Positions 55,117-64,000 of a stretch of 64,000 bases of DNA are shown in pieces. The stretch covers positions 1,426,001 through 1,490,000 of the forward strand of contig NZ_AUKG01000001.1 in NCBI RefSeq assembly GCF_000424625.1, in the 5' to 3' direction. This DNA is from Conexibacter woesei Iso977N. Lineage in GTDB: Bacteria > Actinomycetota > Thermoleophilia > Solirubrobacterales > Solirubrobacteraceae. The position numbers were made by a program, and so were the translations under genes. Position 1 is the stretch's first letter; each line of letters starts with the position of its first letter. Below the pieces are notes generated by a model that was not told where the DNA came from, did no database searches, and saw only the letters and a list, made by a program, of their open reading frames with translations.

Positions 55117-55605
55117 CTAGGACGCGGCGCCCGCGGGCTCGGCCGCGGGCTTCAGCGACTCCGGGACCGCGCGCGTCGCGATCGCCAGCCGGTTCCAGGA
55201 GTTGATCGCGATGATCTGCCACAGCAGCGCGCCGAGCTCGGCCTCGCCGAAGTGCTCGGCCGCCTGGTCCCAGACCGCGCGCGGGACGTGCGACTCGGAG
55301 ACCAGCGTGACCGCCTCGGTCAGCGCCAGCGCGGCCTGCTCGCGCGGGGAGAAGAGGTCGACCTCGTGCCAGGTGGCGACGAGGTGCAGCAGCTTGGCGT
55401 CGATCCCGTCGGCCAGCGCCTCGTCGACGTGCATGTCGATGCAGTACGCGCAGCCGTTCACCTGGCTGGCGCGGAGCTTGACGAGGTGCGAGATGTGCGG
55501 GTCCAGGCCCTCGTTGATCTCGCCCTGGAGAGCGACCAGCCGCTTGTAGGCGCGGGGGAAGTCGATCGCGCGGGGCGTGCTGTCGTGCGTGGGGAGGTTG
55601 GTCAT
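55117..55605 (-). CDS. AhpD-like/carboxymuconolactone decarboxylase family protein
   Basis: A 162-residue helical protein of the AhpD-CMD family. KLRASQVNGCAYCIDMHVDE contains the CxxC plus His redox motif of alkylhydroperoxidase-type members, and WHEVDLFSPREQAALALTEA is the second conserved block. It probably reduces peroxides or passes electrons to a peroxiredoxin. A -10-like TAGGTT (reverse strand, 55612-55617) ends 6 bases before the ATG, so it is probably leaderless. Confidence 0.85.
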   Translation of the reverse strand: MTNLPTHDSTPRAIDFPRAYKRLVALQGEINEGLDPHISHLVKLRASQVNGCAYCIDMHVDEALADGIDAKLLHLVATWHEVDLFSPREQAALALTEAVTLVSESHVPRAVWDQAAEHFGEAELGALLWQIIAINSWNRLAIATRAVPESLKPAAEPAGAAS

Positions 55606-55693
55606 GACCCCAACCTAGGACGCGAGCGGTCCGGTCGGGAAGACCAGTTCCGGCCCGCGGATGCGGACCAGTGCGGCGCCCCGGAGGCGACCG

Positions 55694-55894
55694 CTAGGCC
55701 GCTTCGCGCGCGGGCGCCTGGCGCCCGGGCGCCGGCGCCTGCGGTGCGGGCAGCTGCGTGGCGGCCTGCTCCGGCGCGGGGCGCTGGTGGCGCGGGAACA
55801 GCTCGGCGTCGCAGTACGGGCACGGCGAAGCCGTGCTGTGCGGGGTCGGCGCGTAGCTGGTGAGGCCGCAGCTGGGACAGGAGACGTTCGGCAC
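55694..55894 (-). CDS. Small zinc-ribbon protein, 66 aa
   Basis: GTG start; MPNVSCPSCGLTSYAPTPHS, then TASPCPYCDAELF carries a second CxxC. The two pairs spaced about 17 residues form a zinc ribbon; the remaining 30 residues are Pro/Ala/Gln-rich and basic. Similar short ribbons are widespread in Thermoleophilia and other actinobacteria but have no assigned role. The larger reading frame that continues upstream is read from antisense of the aminotransferase and is not coding. Confidence 0.65.
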   Translation of the reverse strand: MPNVSCPSCGLTSYAPTPHSTASPCPYCDAELFPRHQRPAPEQAATQLPAPQAPAPGRQAPAREAA

Positions 55895-56019
55895 CTTCGT
55901 CGTTAAGTACGTTCGAGCCGCCCACTTGTGACGGATGAGACGCAGGGAGCGTTTCCGCGCCGACCATGTGCCGATCTGGCGTACGTGCGCCCGGAAGCTC
56001 CTCCAGCGCGTCGTGCGGG

Positions 56020-56060
56020 TTGGCGCCACAGTGCACGCGCGGGTACCGTTGTCCACAACG
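56020..56060 (+). promoter_or_regulatory. Aminotransferase promoter with inverted repeat
   Basis: TTGGCG (56020-56025), 18 bases, TACCGT (56044-56049) form a good promoter. The inverted repeat CGTTGT-CC-ACAACG (56047-56060) overlaps the end of the -10 and the start site, an ideal position for a repressor, possibly the PucR-type protein of the same operon. The leader to the ATG is about 50 bases and has a GGGAGAG ribosome site. Confidence 0.55.
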
Positions 56061-56107
56061 ACAGCCGTATCCGCCGAATCGGACAAACGGGAAAGGGAGA
56101 GCTCCGA

Positions 56108-57481
56108 ATGGCGACGACCGCCGAGACGAGCAACGCCGAGCTGCAGCAGCTCGCCAAGCAGCACCTCTGGATGCACTTCAGCCGCATGGGCGCGTACGAG
56201 AACGCCGAGGTGCCCATCATCACGCGCGGCGACGGCTGCTACGTCTGGGACCAGCACGGCAAGAAGTACCTCGACGGCCTCAGCTCGCTGTTCTGCACGA
56301 ACATCGGCCACGGCCGTGCCGATGTGGCGCAGGCCGGTGCCGATCAGGCGAAGGAGCTGGGCTTCTTCACGAACTGGAGCTACGCGCACCCGCGCTCGAT
56401 CGAGCTGGCCGCCAAGATCGCCGAGCTCGCGCCGGCCGACCTCAACCGCGTCTTCTTCACCTCCGGTGGCTCCGAGGCGGTCGAGTCGGCGCTGAAGCTC
56501 GCTCGCCAGTACCACAAGCTGCGCGGCAACGGGACCAAGTACAAGGTCATCGCGCGCGAGACCGCCTACCACGGCACGACCGCCGGCTGCCTGACCGCGA
56601 CCGGCATCGCCGGCCTGCGCGCGCCGTTCGAGCCGCTGCCGGCCGGTGGCTGCCACGTCCCGAACACCAACACCTACCGGTTGCCCGAGGGCCACCGCGC
56701 CGAGGACCTCGCCGAGGCGATCGCGCACCGGATCGAGTTCGAGGGGCCGGAGACGGTCTCGGCGATCATCCTCGAGCCGGTCCAGAACGCGGGCGGCTGC
56801 TTCGTGCCGCCGGAGGGCTACTTCCAGCGCGTGCGCGAGATCGCCGACTACTACGACGTCCTGTTCATCTCCGACGAGGTCATCTGCTCGTGGGGCCGGC
56901 TCGGCGAGTGGTTCGGCGCGCAGCGCTACGACTACGTCCCGGACATGATCACGACGGCCAAGGGCATCACGTCGGCCTACGCGCCGATGGGCGCGGTCAT
57001 CGCGAGCGAGAAGGTCTTCGAGCCGTTCTCGACCGGCACGACGTCGTTCATGCACGGTCTGACGTTCGGCGGCCACCCGGTCTGCGCGGCGGTCTCGCTG
57101 GCCAACATCCAGGTCTTCGAGGACGAGGACATCCTGGGCAACGTGCGCGCCAATGAGGCCCCGTTCCGGAGCATGTTGGAGGGGTTGCGCGACATCCCGA
57201 TCGTCGGCGACGTGCGCGGCGCCGGGTACTTCCACGCGATCGAGATGGTCAAGGACCAGGAGACGAAGGAGTCGTTCTCCGACGAGGAGTCCGAGACGCT
57301 GCTGCGCGGCTACCTGTCGTCCGAGCTGTTCGAGCGCGGGTTGATCTGCCGCGCCGACGACCGTGGCGACCCGGTCATCATGCTCTCGCCCCCGCTGATC
57401 GCCGGGCCGGAGCAGTTCGAGGAGATCGAGGGCGTCCTGCGCCCGGTCCTCGAAGAGGCCTCGCGCCGGATGCTGGGCTAG
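56108..57481 (+). CDS. Class III aminotransferase (omega-aminotransferase)
   Basis: A 457-residue PLP enzyme of the omega-aminotransferase group. RVFFTSGGSEAVESALKLAR is the cofactor phosphate region, LFISDEVICSWGRLGEWFGA has the Asp that binds the ring nitrogen, and DMITTAKGITSAYAPMGAVI contains the PLP lysine. Substrates of the group include putrescine, GABA, beta-alanine and taurine, with pyruvate as a common acceptor; the sequence cannot decide. It is followed after 3 bases by a PucR-type regulator, suggesting catabolism of an amine. Confidence 0.88.
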   Translation: MATTAETSNAELQQLAKQHLWMHFSRMGAYENAEVPIITRGDGCYVWDQHGKKYLDGLSSLFCTNIGHGRADVAQAGADQAKELGFFTNWSYAHPRSIELAAKIAELAPADLNRVFFTSGGSEAVESALKLARQYHKLRGNGTKYKVIARETAYHGTTAGCLTATGIAGLRAPFEPLPAGGCHVPNTNTYRLPEGHRAEDLAEAIAHRIEFEGPETVSAIILEPVQNAGGCFVPPEGYFQRVREIADYYDVLFISDEVICSWGRLGEWFGAQRYDYVPDMITTAKGITSAYAPMGAVIASEKVFEPFSTGTTSFMHGLTFGGHPVCAAVSLANIQVFEDEDILGNVRANEAPFRSMLEGLRDIPIVGDVRGAGYFHAIEMVKDQETKESFSDEESETLLRGYLSSELFERGLICRADDRGDPVIMLSPPLIAGPEQFEEIEGVLRPVLEEASRRMLG

Positions 57482-57484
57482 CCG

Positions 57485-59140
57485 GTGCTGACGGTCCGCG
57501 AGCTCCTGCGCGACCTGGACGTCGGGGTCCTCGCCGGTGAGGCGAACCTCGACGCGCCGGTCCGCTGGGTGCACATCTCAGAGCTCGCGGACCCCACGCC
57601 GTGGCTGTCCGGCGGCGAGCTGCTGCTGACGACGGGGCTGTCGCAGGAGACGCCCGACGAGCAGCGCGAGTACATCTACAACTTGGCCGATCACGGGCTG
57701 GCGGGGCTGGGCTTCGGCGTCGGCTTCGGGCACGAGAAGGTGCCGGAGGCGCTCGTCGCCGCGGCGGCCGAGCGCGACTTCCCGCTGGTCGAGATCCCGT
57801 ACGACACGCCGTTCATCGCGGTGACCGAGAAGGCGTTCGCGCGGCTGGTCAACGAGCAGTACGCGTTGTTGCAGCGGTCGATCGCGGTGCAGGAGCGGCT
57901 GCAGCGGATCGTGCTGAGCGAGCGCGGGCTGGACGCGATCGCCTCTGCCTTGGCGACGCTGATCGGCGGGACGCTGGTGGTCTTCGACGGGCGCGGCGAG
58001 CCGCAGGCGCTGCACGCGTTCCGGCGCGAGCTGCCGGAGGACGCTTTGAGCGCGATCGGCGCCGAGCTGCGCGAGCGCGCGCGGCGGACCGAGGCGCGCG
58101 GGTTCGTGCCGTCGCACCCGGAGCTGGCGCCGCGCGCGCTGGCGCTGCCGGTCGCGGGCGCGGAGACGACGGGGCTGCCGCAGGCGTGGCTCGTCGCCGT
58201 GAAGGACTCCGGCGGGCTGTCGGAGTTCGACCGCGTGGTGCTGCACCAGGCGGTCACGGTCGTCGCGTTGGAGCTGCTGCGGCGGCATGTCGCGGCATCG
58301 ACGGAGCGACGGCTGGCGGGCGACGTGCTGTCCGAGCTGATCGGCGGGACGGTCGAGGGTCCGGATCTGGCGCGGCGGCTGGAGCCGTTCGGGCTCGGCG
58401 GCCGGGTCACGGCGCTGGTGCTGTCGCCGCCGGCGCGCCAGCCCGGCAAGGGCGGCGGGCCGGAGGCGTGCGAGGCCGCTTTGGCGTCCGCTCTGCGTGA
58501 CGAAGCGGTGAGTGGTCTTGTGGCCACGGCGAACAACCACGTGTGCGCGCTGTTGCCGGGGTTCCTGGACGAGGAGCTGTTCGAGCTGTCGCAGCGCGTC
58601 CTGGATCGCGTCGTCGCGAAGATGGGCGCCGCGCCCGCCGCGGGCGCGGGGCGGGCGGTCGCCGCGGGCGACGCGCGGCGCGCCTACCACGAGGCGCGGT
58701 GCGCGCTGGAGGCGCGGACGCTCGGGCGCCCGGTCGGGGCGGAGGCCAACGGCAACGGGCACGGCTCGGCGGGTGGCGGCAACGGCAACGGCGCCGCGGC
58801 GAGCGGCAAGCCGATGGTCGCGACGTACCGCGACCTGGGGTCCTTCCAGTTGTTGTTGTCCTTGCAGGACAGCGACGCGCTGCGGCTGTTCTGCGAGTCG
58901 CTGCTGGGGCCGATCGAGACCGGCGAGGGGCACTACGGCGGCGAGCTGATGCGGTCGCTGGAGGCCTTCATCGAGTGCAACGGGCAATGGGAGGCGGCCG
59001 CGCGGCGACTGTACTGCCACCGTCACACGCTGCGGTACCGCATCCGCAAGATCGAGGAGCTGACGGGGCGCGACCTCGCCAGCGCCCGCGACCGCATCGA
59101 GTTCTGGCTCGCCCTGCGCGGGCGCGAGCTCGTCAACTGA
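57485..59140 (+). CDS. PucR family transcriptional regulator
   Basis: A 551-residue regulator with GTG start. The N-terminal PucR domain reads MLTVRELLRDLDVGVLAGEA and PTPWLSGGELLLTTG, followed by a GAF-like middle (GTLVVFDGRGEPQALHAF) and the C-terminal PucR helix-turn-helix (NGQWEAAARRLYCHRHTLRY, RIRKIEELTGRDL). An inserted Gly/Asn/Ala-rich linker (ANGNGHGSAGGGNGNGAAAS) is unusual. Cotranscribed with the aminotransferase and likely its regulator. Confidence 0.87.
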   Translation: MLTVRELLRDLDVGVLAGEANLDAPVRWVHISELADPTPWLSGGELLLTTGLSQETPDEQREYIYNLADHGLAGLGFGVGFGHEKVPEALVAAAAERDFPLVEIPYDTPFIAVTEKAFARLVNEQYALLQRSIAVQERLQRIVLSERGLDAIASALATLIGGTLVVFDGRGEPQALHAFRRELPEDALSAIGAELRERARRTEARGFVPSHPELAPRALALPVAGAETTGLPQAWLVAVKDSGGLSEFDRVVLHQAVTVVALELLRRHVAASTERRLAGDVLSELIGGTVEGPDLARRLEPFGLGGRVTALVLSPPARQPGKGGGPEACEAALASALRDEAVSGLVATANNHVCALLPGFLDEELFELSQRVLDRVVAKMGAAPAAGAGRAVAAGDARRAYHEARCALEARTLGRPVGAEANGNGHGSAGGGNGNGAAASGKPMVATYRDLGSFQLLLSLQDSDALRLFCESLLGPIETGEGHYGGELMRSLEAFIECNGQWEAAARRLYCHRHTLRYRIRKIEELTGRDLASARDRIEFWLALRGRELVN

Positions 59141-59146
59141 TTCCCC

Positions 59147-59172
59147 GGCGGCGCGGCCTCCGCCGCGCCGCC
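59147..59172 (+). terminator. Terminator-like hairpin behind the PucR-type gene
   Basis: A perfect 10-pair stem GGCGGCGCGG / CCGCGCCGCC (59147-59156 with 59163-59172), loop of 6 bases, 7 bases after the stop. No T-run follows, as with other terminators here. Confidence 0.6.
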
Positions 59173-59464
59173 TCGGCCCACGCGCTCCACTCCCGCGGCA
59201 CCACCACCGCGACTGGCCGCGACCATCGTCTCGCCACCGCGGTCGTCGTGGCTGAGAAGGTCGCGAATCGCCTGGGGTATCGCTAACGGGTTCGCTCTAT
59301 GCCGCGAACCGTCCGGCCTCGGCAGCTGACGGCGCCACCACCTCTGGTCGAACGCCGCGCCGTTTCTCGGCGCACCGCGAGTCGCGGTCGCCGCGGAACT
59401 GCCGACGGAGTCGCTCTGTCGTCCTCTGTCCGGCGACGGCGATCGGCGGTACGATCGCGATCTC
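59173..59464. other. Intergenic region, nothing recognised except a promoter
   Basis: About 290 bases without a supported gene; frames on both strands have atypical codon use. At its right end a -10-like TACGAT (59450-59455) lies 9 bases before a TTG start for the small membrane protein. Confidence 0.5.
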
Positions 59465-59719
59465 TTGACCAAACAGGACCCCAGCGTGAAGAGGCCCGAG
59501 CCGCCGTGGGTGGTGAGCGTGCTGTGGACGCTTTCAGGGGGCTGGGGGTTGCAGGCGCTGGTGGTCGGTGTGGCGGTTGTGCTGACGCTGGTCACCGGAT
59601 CCGTGACGGTGGCCGTCATCGCCGGCCTGGTCGTCATGGGCGTCGTCTGGTTCGGCGCTCCGCGGCTCGCCAGGCGGTTGACGGGGTGGACGTGGGGTCA
59701 GCGGAAGTCGAACGTGTAG
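59465..59719 (+). CDS. Small two-helix membrane protein, 84 aa
   Basis: TTG start (or GTG at 59486, giving 77 residues). After RPEPPWVVSVLWTLSGGWGL it has two membrane helices, LQALVVGVAVVLTLVTGSVT-like and VAVIAGLVVMGVVWFGAPRL, and a basic tail ([16 protein letters not shown]). Not recognised. The TACGAT box suggests a leaderless message from the TTG. The 3' end overlaps the convergent gene by 22 bases. Confidence 0.5.
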   Translation: MTKQDPSVKRPEPPWVVSVLWTLSGGWGLQALVVGVAVVLTLVTGSVTVAVIAGLVVMGVVWFGAPRLARRLTGWTWGQRKSNV

Positions 59720-60081
59720 CACCAGGCCAGCGCTGAGATGGCCGCCTCCGGTAGGTCCGGGCGGCGTGCCCGGTACTCGGCGGAGGCATGGTCGGCCATT
59801 GAGGGGAGGTCGGGCGCGGTGATCCAGGCGTCGCTGGCCGAGAACTCGTGCGCGGCGCACCGGACCTCGGTGAGGAGGCGCCGGGCCTCCGCCTCGCCGA
59901 AGCGCGCTCGTAGGCGTGCCTCTCCTGCTGCGCCGCGGTCCGGCCATGCCGCCTCGCCGTACCCGGTCCACAGCACGATCGCCTCGCCCAGCCGCTCCGC
60001 GCCAGAAGCCTCGGGCCGCTCGCGGCGGCTCGGCCGCAGACGTCGTGCGATGCCGGCCAGCGCCTTCACGCCGGAGGGCAT
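59698..60081 (-). CDS. Hypothetical protein, 127 aa
   Basis: A soluble protein with [20 protein letters not shown] at the start, then helical segments ([40 protein letters not shown]) and a C-terminal half ([40 protein letters not shown]). Codon use is that of a coding region. No motif or membrane helix recognised; ends in CYTFDFR. Confidence 0.6.
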   Translation of the reverse strand: MPSGVKALAGIARRLRPSRRERPEASGAERLGEAIVLWTGYGEAAWPDRGAAGEARLRARFGEAEARRLLTEVRCAAHEFSASDAWITAPDLPSMADHASAEYRARRPDLPEAAISALAWCYTFDFR

Positions 60082-60237
60082 ACCCGGAGCGGGGCGGGTG
60101 ACGCACCGGCACTTCTACACGCGCGAGCGGAATCGAACCCGCCCGAACTCACCGCGAACGGCTCGCGAACCGCGTCAGAACATCGCAGGCGCTGCCGTGG
60201 TGGCATGGCCGGAAAGGGACTGGGGCCGAACGCTTGC

Positions 60238-60253
60238 TACCATCTCGCGCCGC
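60238..60253 (+). promoter_or_regulatory. rpsL promoter
   Basis: A -10-like TACCAT (60238-60243) preceded by TTGC lies 10 bases before the rpsL ATG. No separate ribosome site is visible, so rpsL may be leaderless or nearly so, unusual for a ribosomal protein operon. Confidence 0.45.
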
Positions 60254-60649
60254 ATGCCCACAACGAGCCAACTCGTCCGCAAGGGTCGCAAGCCCAAGCC
60301 GCGCAAGATGTCCACGCCGGGTCTCAAGTCCGGCAAGGGCAACAAGAAGAAGCAGGCCGCCCCGCAGCGCCGTGGCGTCTGCACGCGCGTCTACACGACC
60401 ACGCCGAAGAAGCCGAACTCGGCCCTGCGCAAGGTCGCCCGTGTTCGCATCACCGGCTCGGTCGAGGTCACCTCCTACATCCCGGGCGAGGGCCACAACC
60501 TGCAGGAGCACTCCGTCGTGCTCGTGCGTGGCGGCCGCGTCAAGGACCTTCCGGGTGTGCGCTACAAGGTCATCCGCGGGACGCTCGACGCTTCCGGCGT
60601 GACCGACCGTAAGAAGAGCCGTTCCATGTACGGCGTCAAGAAGAAGTAG
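60254..60649 (+). CDS. rpsL: Ribosomal protein S12
   Basis: A 131-residue decoding-centre protein: [40 protein letters not shown] and [20 protein letters not shown]. The positions linked to streptomycin resistance (Lys in TTPKKP and in GRVKDLPG) are wild type. Between residues 20 and 38 there is a short Gly/Lys-rich insertion ([17 protein letters not shown]), about 7 residues longer than in mycobacteria. It is the first gene of the rpsL-rpsG operon. Confidence 0.97.
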   Translation: MPTTSQLVRKGRKPKPRKMSTPGLKSGKGNKKKQAAPQRRGVCTRVYTTTPKKPNSALRKVARVRITGSVEVTSYIPGEGHNLQEHSVVLVRGGRVKDLPGVRYKVIRGTLDASGVTDRKKSRSMYGVKKK

Positions 60650-60656
60650 AGACTTC

Positions 60657-61127
60657 ATGCCCCGCCGCTCCGCAGCAACCATCCGGCCGGTCGAGCCGGA
60701 CCCCGTTCACCGCTCGCGCCTGGTCACCCAGGTCGTCAACAAGGTCATGCTCGACGGCAAGAAGAGCACCGCCGAGCGGATCGTCTACGACGCCCTCGCG
60801 ATCATCGGCGAGAAGACCGGCAAGGACCCGATCGAGCAGCTCGAGGCCGCGCTGAAGATCCTGACGCCGGCGCTCGAGGTCAGGTCCCGCCGCGTCGGCG
60901 GCGCCACCTACCAGGTCCCGGTCGAGGTCGCCCCGCGCCGCGCCCGCACCCTGGCCGTCCGCTGGCTCGTCGAGTTCGCCCGCCAGCGCCGCGAGAAGAC
61001 GATGGCCCAGCGGCTCGCCAACGAGCTGATGGACGCCATCAACTCCCAGGGCGGCGCCTACAAGCGCAAGGACGACATCTACCGCATGGCGCAGGCCAAC
61101 AAGGCCTTCGCGCACTACCGCTGGTAG
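60657..61127 (+). CDS. rpsG: Ribosomal protein S7
   Basis: A 156-residue small-subunit assembly protein: [60 protein letters not shown] and the C-terminal end AHYRW. Seven bases after rpsL. It is followed by a terminator, so fusA, which normally continues this operon, is transcribed separately. Confidence 0.97.
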   Translation: MPRRSAATIRPVEPDPVHRSRLVTQVVNKVMLDGKKSTAERIVYDALAIIGEKTGKDPIEQLEAALKILTPALEVRSRRVGGATYQVPVEVAPRRARTLAVRWLVEFARQRREKTMAQRLANELMDAINSQGGAYKRKDDIYRMAQANKAFAHYRW

Positions 61128-61157
61128 ACGCTCCCAAGCAACAGCATCATCTTGGTC

Positions 61158-61193
61158 GACGGCCGCTCCGCAAGGGGCGGCCGTCGTCGTTCT
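61158..61193 (+). terminator. Terminator behind rpsG
   Basis: GACGGCCGCTCC (61158-61169) pairs with GGGGCGGCCGTC (61174-61185) around a GCAA tetraloop, one G-T pair, followed directly by GTCGTTCT, the same tail as behind rplL and rpoC. It also lies at the stop of the convergent gene and may serve both. Confidence 0.78.
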
Positions 61194-61876
61194 CAGCCGC
61201 GCGCGCTCGCGCTGCGGCGGACGACCATCGCGCGGTCCGCGCGCCGCGGCCACACGTCGAGCCGGAACCGCTCGGTCACGCCGCCCTCGGCGCGGGCGAC
61301 ACGCAACCGGTAGCGCCGGCTCCGGGTCTCCATCGGGACCATCGCCCGCGCCCTGCCCGCAGACTCGAACACGAGCCCTGCGAGCGCGTTGTCGAGGTCG
61401 ATGTCGGTGACCGCGTCGTAGCCGACCGGCAGGCCGCGCGGAGCCCCGTCGTCGACGACGAGCTCCACCTTCGCCTCACCCGCGCCGCGCGCGCTCAGCA
61501 CCACGACGCGACCGCGGCTGCCCGCGGCGACCGAGCCGGCCCGCGCGGCGTCGGCGACCGGGTCGGACTGCTCGCCCGCCGGCGTCGGGCGGTAGCCGAT
61601 GCTCGACACGGCGAACCAGCCGCCGTCGACCGGGAGCCTCAGCGACGCCGTCTCCGTGCTGGGGTCGACGAGCGCGACCGGCGTGTTCTCGTCGGCGTCC
61701 GTGCCCTGCCATCCGCCTCCGGCGGGCCGATCCTGCGACCGGGCGGACACCGGCTTCGTCGTGTCGTGCATCGCGGCGACGAGCGCCAGGACGACCACCG
61801 CGACCGCGCCGACCTTCACCGGGAGCTCGTGCCGGAAGTAGAAGCGCCGCAGCCGCAGCGGGACCCATCGAGGCAT
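61193..61876 (-). CDS. Hypothetical protein with one N-terminal membrane helix
   Basis: A 227-residue protein: MPRWVPLRLRRFYFRHELPV, then one hydrophobic helix (VGAVAVVVLALVAAM) and an extracytoplasmic part of about 180 residues rich in beta strands (GGWFAVSSIGYRPTPAGEQS, GRVVVLSARGAGEAKVELVV, YRLRVARAEGGVTERFRLDV). Not recognised. It follows another minus-strand membrane protein by 50 bases. Both are inserted between rpsG and fusA. Confidence 0.6.
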   Translation of the reverse strand: MPRWVPLRLRRFYFRHELPVKVGAVAVVVLALVAAMHDTTKPVSARSQDRPAGGGWQGTDADENTPVALVDPSTETASLRLPVDGGWFAVSSIGYRPTPAGEQSDPVADAARAGSVAAGSRGRVVVLSARGAGEAKVELVVDDGAPRGLPVGYDAVTDIDLDNALAGLVFESAGRARAMVPMETRSRRYRLRVARAEGGVTERFRLDVWPRRADRAMVVRRSASARG

Positions 61877-61926
61877 GTTGGTGAGGATCGGCGCGCAATC
61901 GGCGCCGCTTGAGCGTCCCTGGACGC

Positions 61927-62493
61927 TTACTCGGCCCGCGCGGCGCGGCGCGCGCGGGAGCGCTCGGCGGCCGAGGCGGCCGACTCCGGGCTTGAACCCG
62001 GAACGTCGTCGTCGTCCGCGGCCCTGCGCGTGATCGGCGTCCGGCCCAGGACCAGCAGTGCGCCGCCGCTGAGGAGCAGCAGCGCGCCGCCCAGCGTCTC
62101 GAGGTAGTAGCCGGTGCCCGGGTCGGCGGTCGCCGAGGCATAGATGTCGCCGATCGAGCCGACCTCGTGGATGTGCGGGCGGTCCCACTTGGTCGGGATC
62201 GCCAGCGCCACGACGCCCGCCACCAGCAGCCCCGCCATCGCGACGCGGGACCCGCGCAACGCCGCCCAGAGCAGGAACAACGCCAGCAGAGCAAGCAGGA
62301 CCAGCGCCGGCCCGTGGCGGTCCCAGCCGGTCTGCGCGGTGTCGGCGTCGAGCACCCTGGAGGTCGTCCCGACCGTGATCACGATCACGTTCGTGAACGA
62401 GGCCACCAACAACAGCAGCGCCCCCGCGAGCCCGGTCAGAGCAAGGACGAGGCGAAGCGTGAGAACGGTCGGAAGTCGGGAAGAGTCGGCCAC
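61927..62493 (-). CDS. Membrane protein, 188 aa, unknown
   Basis: Start at GTG 62493, after an AAAGGG ribosome-like site. It has three to four membrane helices (LTLRLVLALTGLAGALLLLV, ALVLLALLALFLLWAALRGS, VAMAGLLVAGVVALAIPTKW, LETLGGALLLLSGGALLVLG) and an acidic/basic tail (ERSRARRAARAE). The external segment WDRPHIHEVGSIGDIYASAT is conserved-looking. ATG 62580 would extend it by 29 residues of poor quality. Family not recognised. Confidence 0.62.
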   Translation of the reverse strand: MADSSRLPTVLTLRLVLALTGLAGALLLLVASFTNVIVITVGTTSRVLDADTAQTGWDRHGPALVLLALLALFLLWAALRGSRVAMAGLLVAGVVALAIPTKWDRPHIHEVGSIGDIYASATADPGTGYYLETLGGALLLLSGGALLVLGRTPITRRAADDDDVPGSSPESAASAAERSRARRAARAE

Positions 62494-62504
62494 GAACCCT
62501 TTGC

Positions 62505-62657
62505 TATCATCGCTGACTGTCCCGCGTAGTGCGCCGCTCACGCGCGCACCGAAGATGCGGGTCGATCTCTGCGACAGCATGGAGACCTCGAGCACATAGC
62601 GCCACGCCAGGGAACAACCCTTGACGTGCGCGCGGGCCCGAGGGGCCCGTTTTCTTT
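62505..62657 (+). promoter_or_regulatory. fusA promoter and leader with intrinsic terminator (attenuator)
   Basis: A -10-like TATCAT (62505-62510) starts a leader of about 190 bases. Within it, a short frame (62555-62599) is followed by a classical intrinsic terminator: CGGGCCC-GAG-GGGCCCG (62633-62649) plus TTTTCTTT. This lies 48 bases before the fusA start, so full-length fusA transcription must read through it. Confidence 0.6.
62555..62599 (+). CDS. Possible 14-aa leader peptide before fusA
   Basis: ATG CGG GTC GAT ... TAG encodes MRVDLCDSMETSST, placed between the fusA promoter and the terminator. No strong ribosome site (GAAG only). Its only support is position; it could be part of a translation-sensitive attenuator. 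Confidence 0.25.
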   Translation: MRVDLCDSMETSST

Positions 62658-62704
62658 GCCCGCAGCCACCGCTTCTTCCTCCGCCACCAGCACACACTGA
62701 TCTG

Positions 62705-64000
<1,296 letters not shown>

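Noticed and set aside
60118-60150. tRNA-like T-arm (GGTTCGATTCC on the minus strand)
   Set aside because: The T-stem has mismatches at two of five pairs, and no acceptor stem, D-arm, anticodon arm or CCA end could be assembled around it.

Overview
The window is a 64 kb piece of a very GC-rich actinobacterial chromosome. Third codon positions are almost all G or C, and many genes look leaderless. The gene content and the form of the ribosomal and RNA polymerase genes (S12 with a short lysine-rich insert, RpoB and RpoC of actinobacterial type, rpmG-secE-nusG-rplK-rplA-rplJ-rplL-rpoB-rpoC-rpsL-rpsG-fusA order) suggest the class Thermoleophilia, probably Solirubrobacterales (Conexibacter, Patulibacter or Baekduia type). 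That placement is inference from gene content; no 16S gene is present.

Layout. 0-6.3 kb: disaccharide phosphorylase (GH65) with a beta-phosphoglucomutase-like HAD, an acyl-CoA dehydrogenase, a beta-lactamase-like serine hydrolase and a lipoprotein. 6.3-14.3 kb: an amidase-TetR-SDR operon, an orphan MlaE permease, a GntR regulator translationally coupled to a lipoyl-less E2-like protein, a diguanylate cyclase, and a DUF4396 membrane protein coupled to a methyltransferase-like protein. 14.4-19.4 kb: proline catabolism (proline dehydrogenase and P5C dehydrogenase) with a divergent PucR-type regulator and signal peptidase I. 19.4-24.8 kb: four secreted or surface proteins on the minus strand, including a five-repeat Asn/Gln-rich protein, next to a divergent sigma factor that carries a ribbon-helix-helix-like domain and a C-terminal membrane helix. 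24.8-32 kb: phospholipase D family protein, DUF3618 and holin-like membrane proteins, HxlR and amidotransferase, and the conserved trio circularly permuted ATP-grasp, alpha-E and transglutaminase.

32-35.7 kb and 40.4-48.5 kb hold the core translation and transcription genes. They are interrupted by a peptidase M15-like protein, a TerC-family exporter preceded by a probable yybP-ykoY manganese riboswitch, an MFS permease and a secreted beta-propeller-like protein. 48.5-59.2 kb: tandem GGDEF proteins, a HAD-like protein, a DMT/NIPA-like transporter behind a structured leader, a lipoprotein, a Cys-rich secreted repeat protein, a methyltransferase, an AhpD-like protein, and a class III aminotransferase with a PucR regulator. 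59.4-64 kb: rpsL-rpsG, then two minus-strand membrane proteins, then fusA (cut by the right edge) behind its own promoter and an intrinsic terminator-like attenuator.

Recurrent sequence habits are visible. A TANNNT -10 box lies 6-10 nt before many start codons. Four convergent gene pairs share a CTAG stop overlap. The same 8-base tail follows the terminator hairpins behind rplL, rpoC and rpsG. The most promising unexplained unit is the 19.4-24.5 kb surface-protein cluster with its apparently membrane-tethered sigma factor. No CRISPR array, complete mobile element, rRNA or tRNA gene was found.
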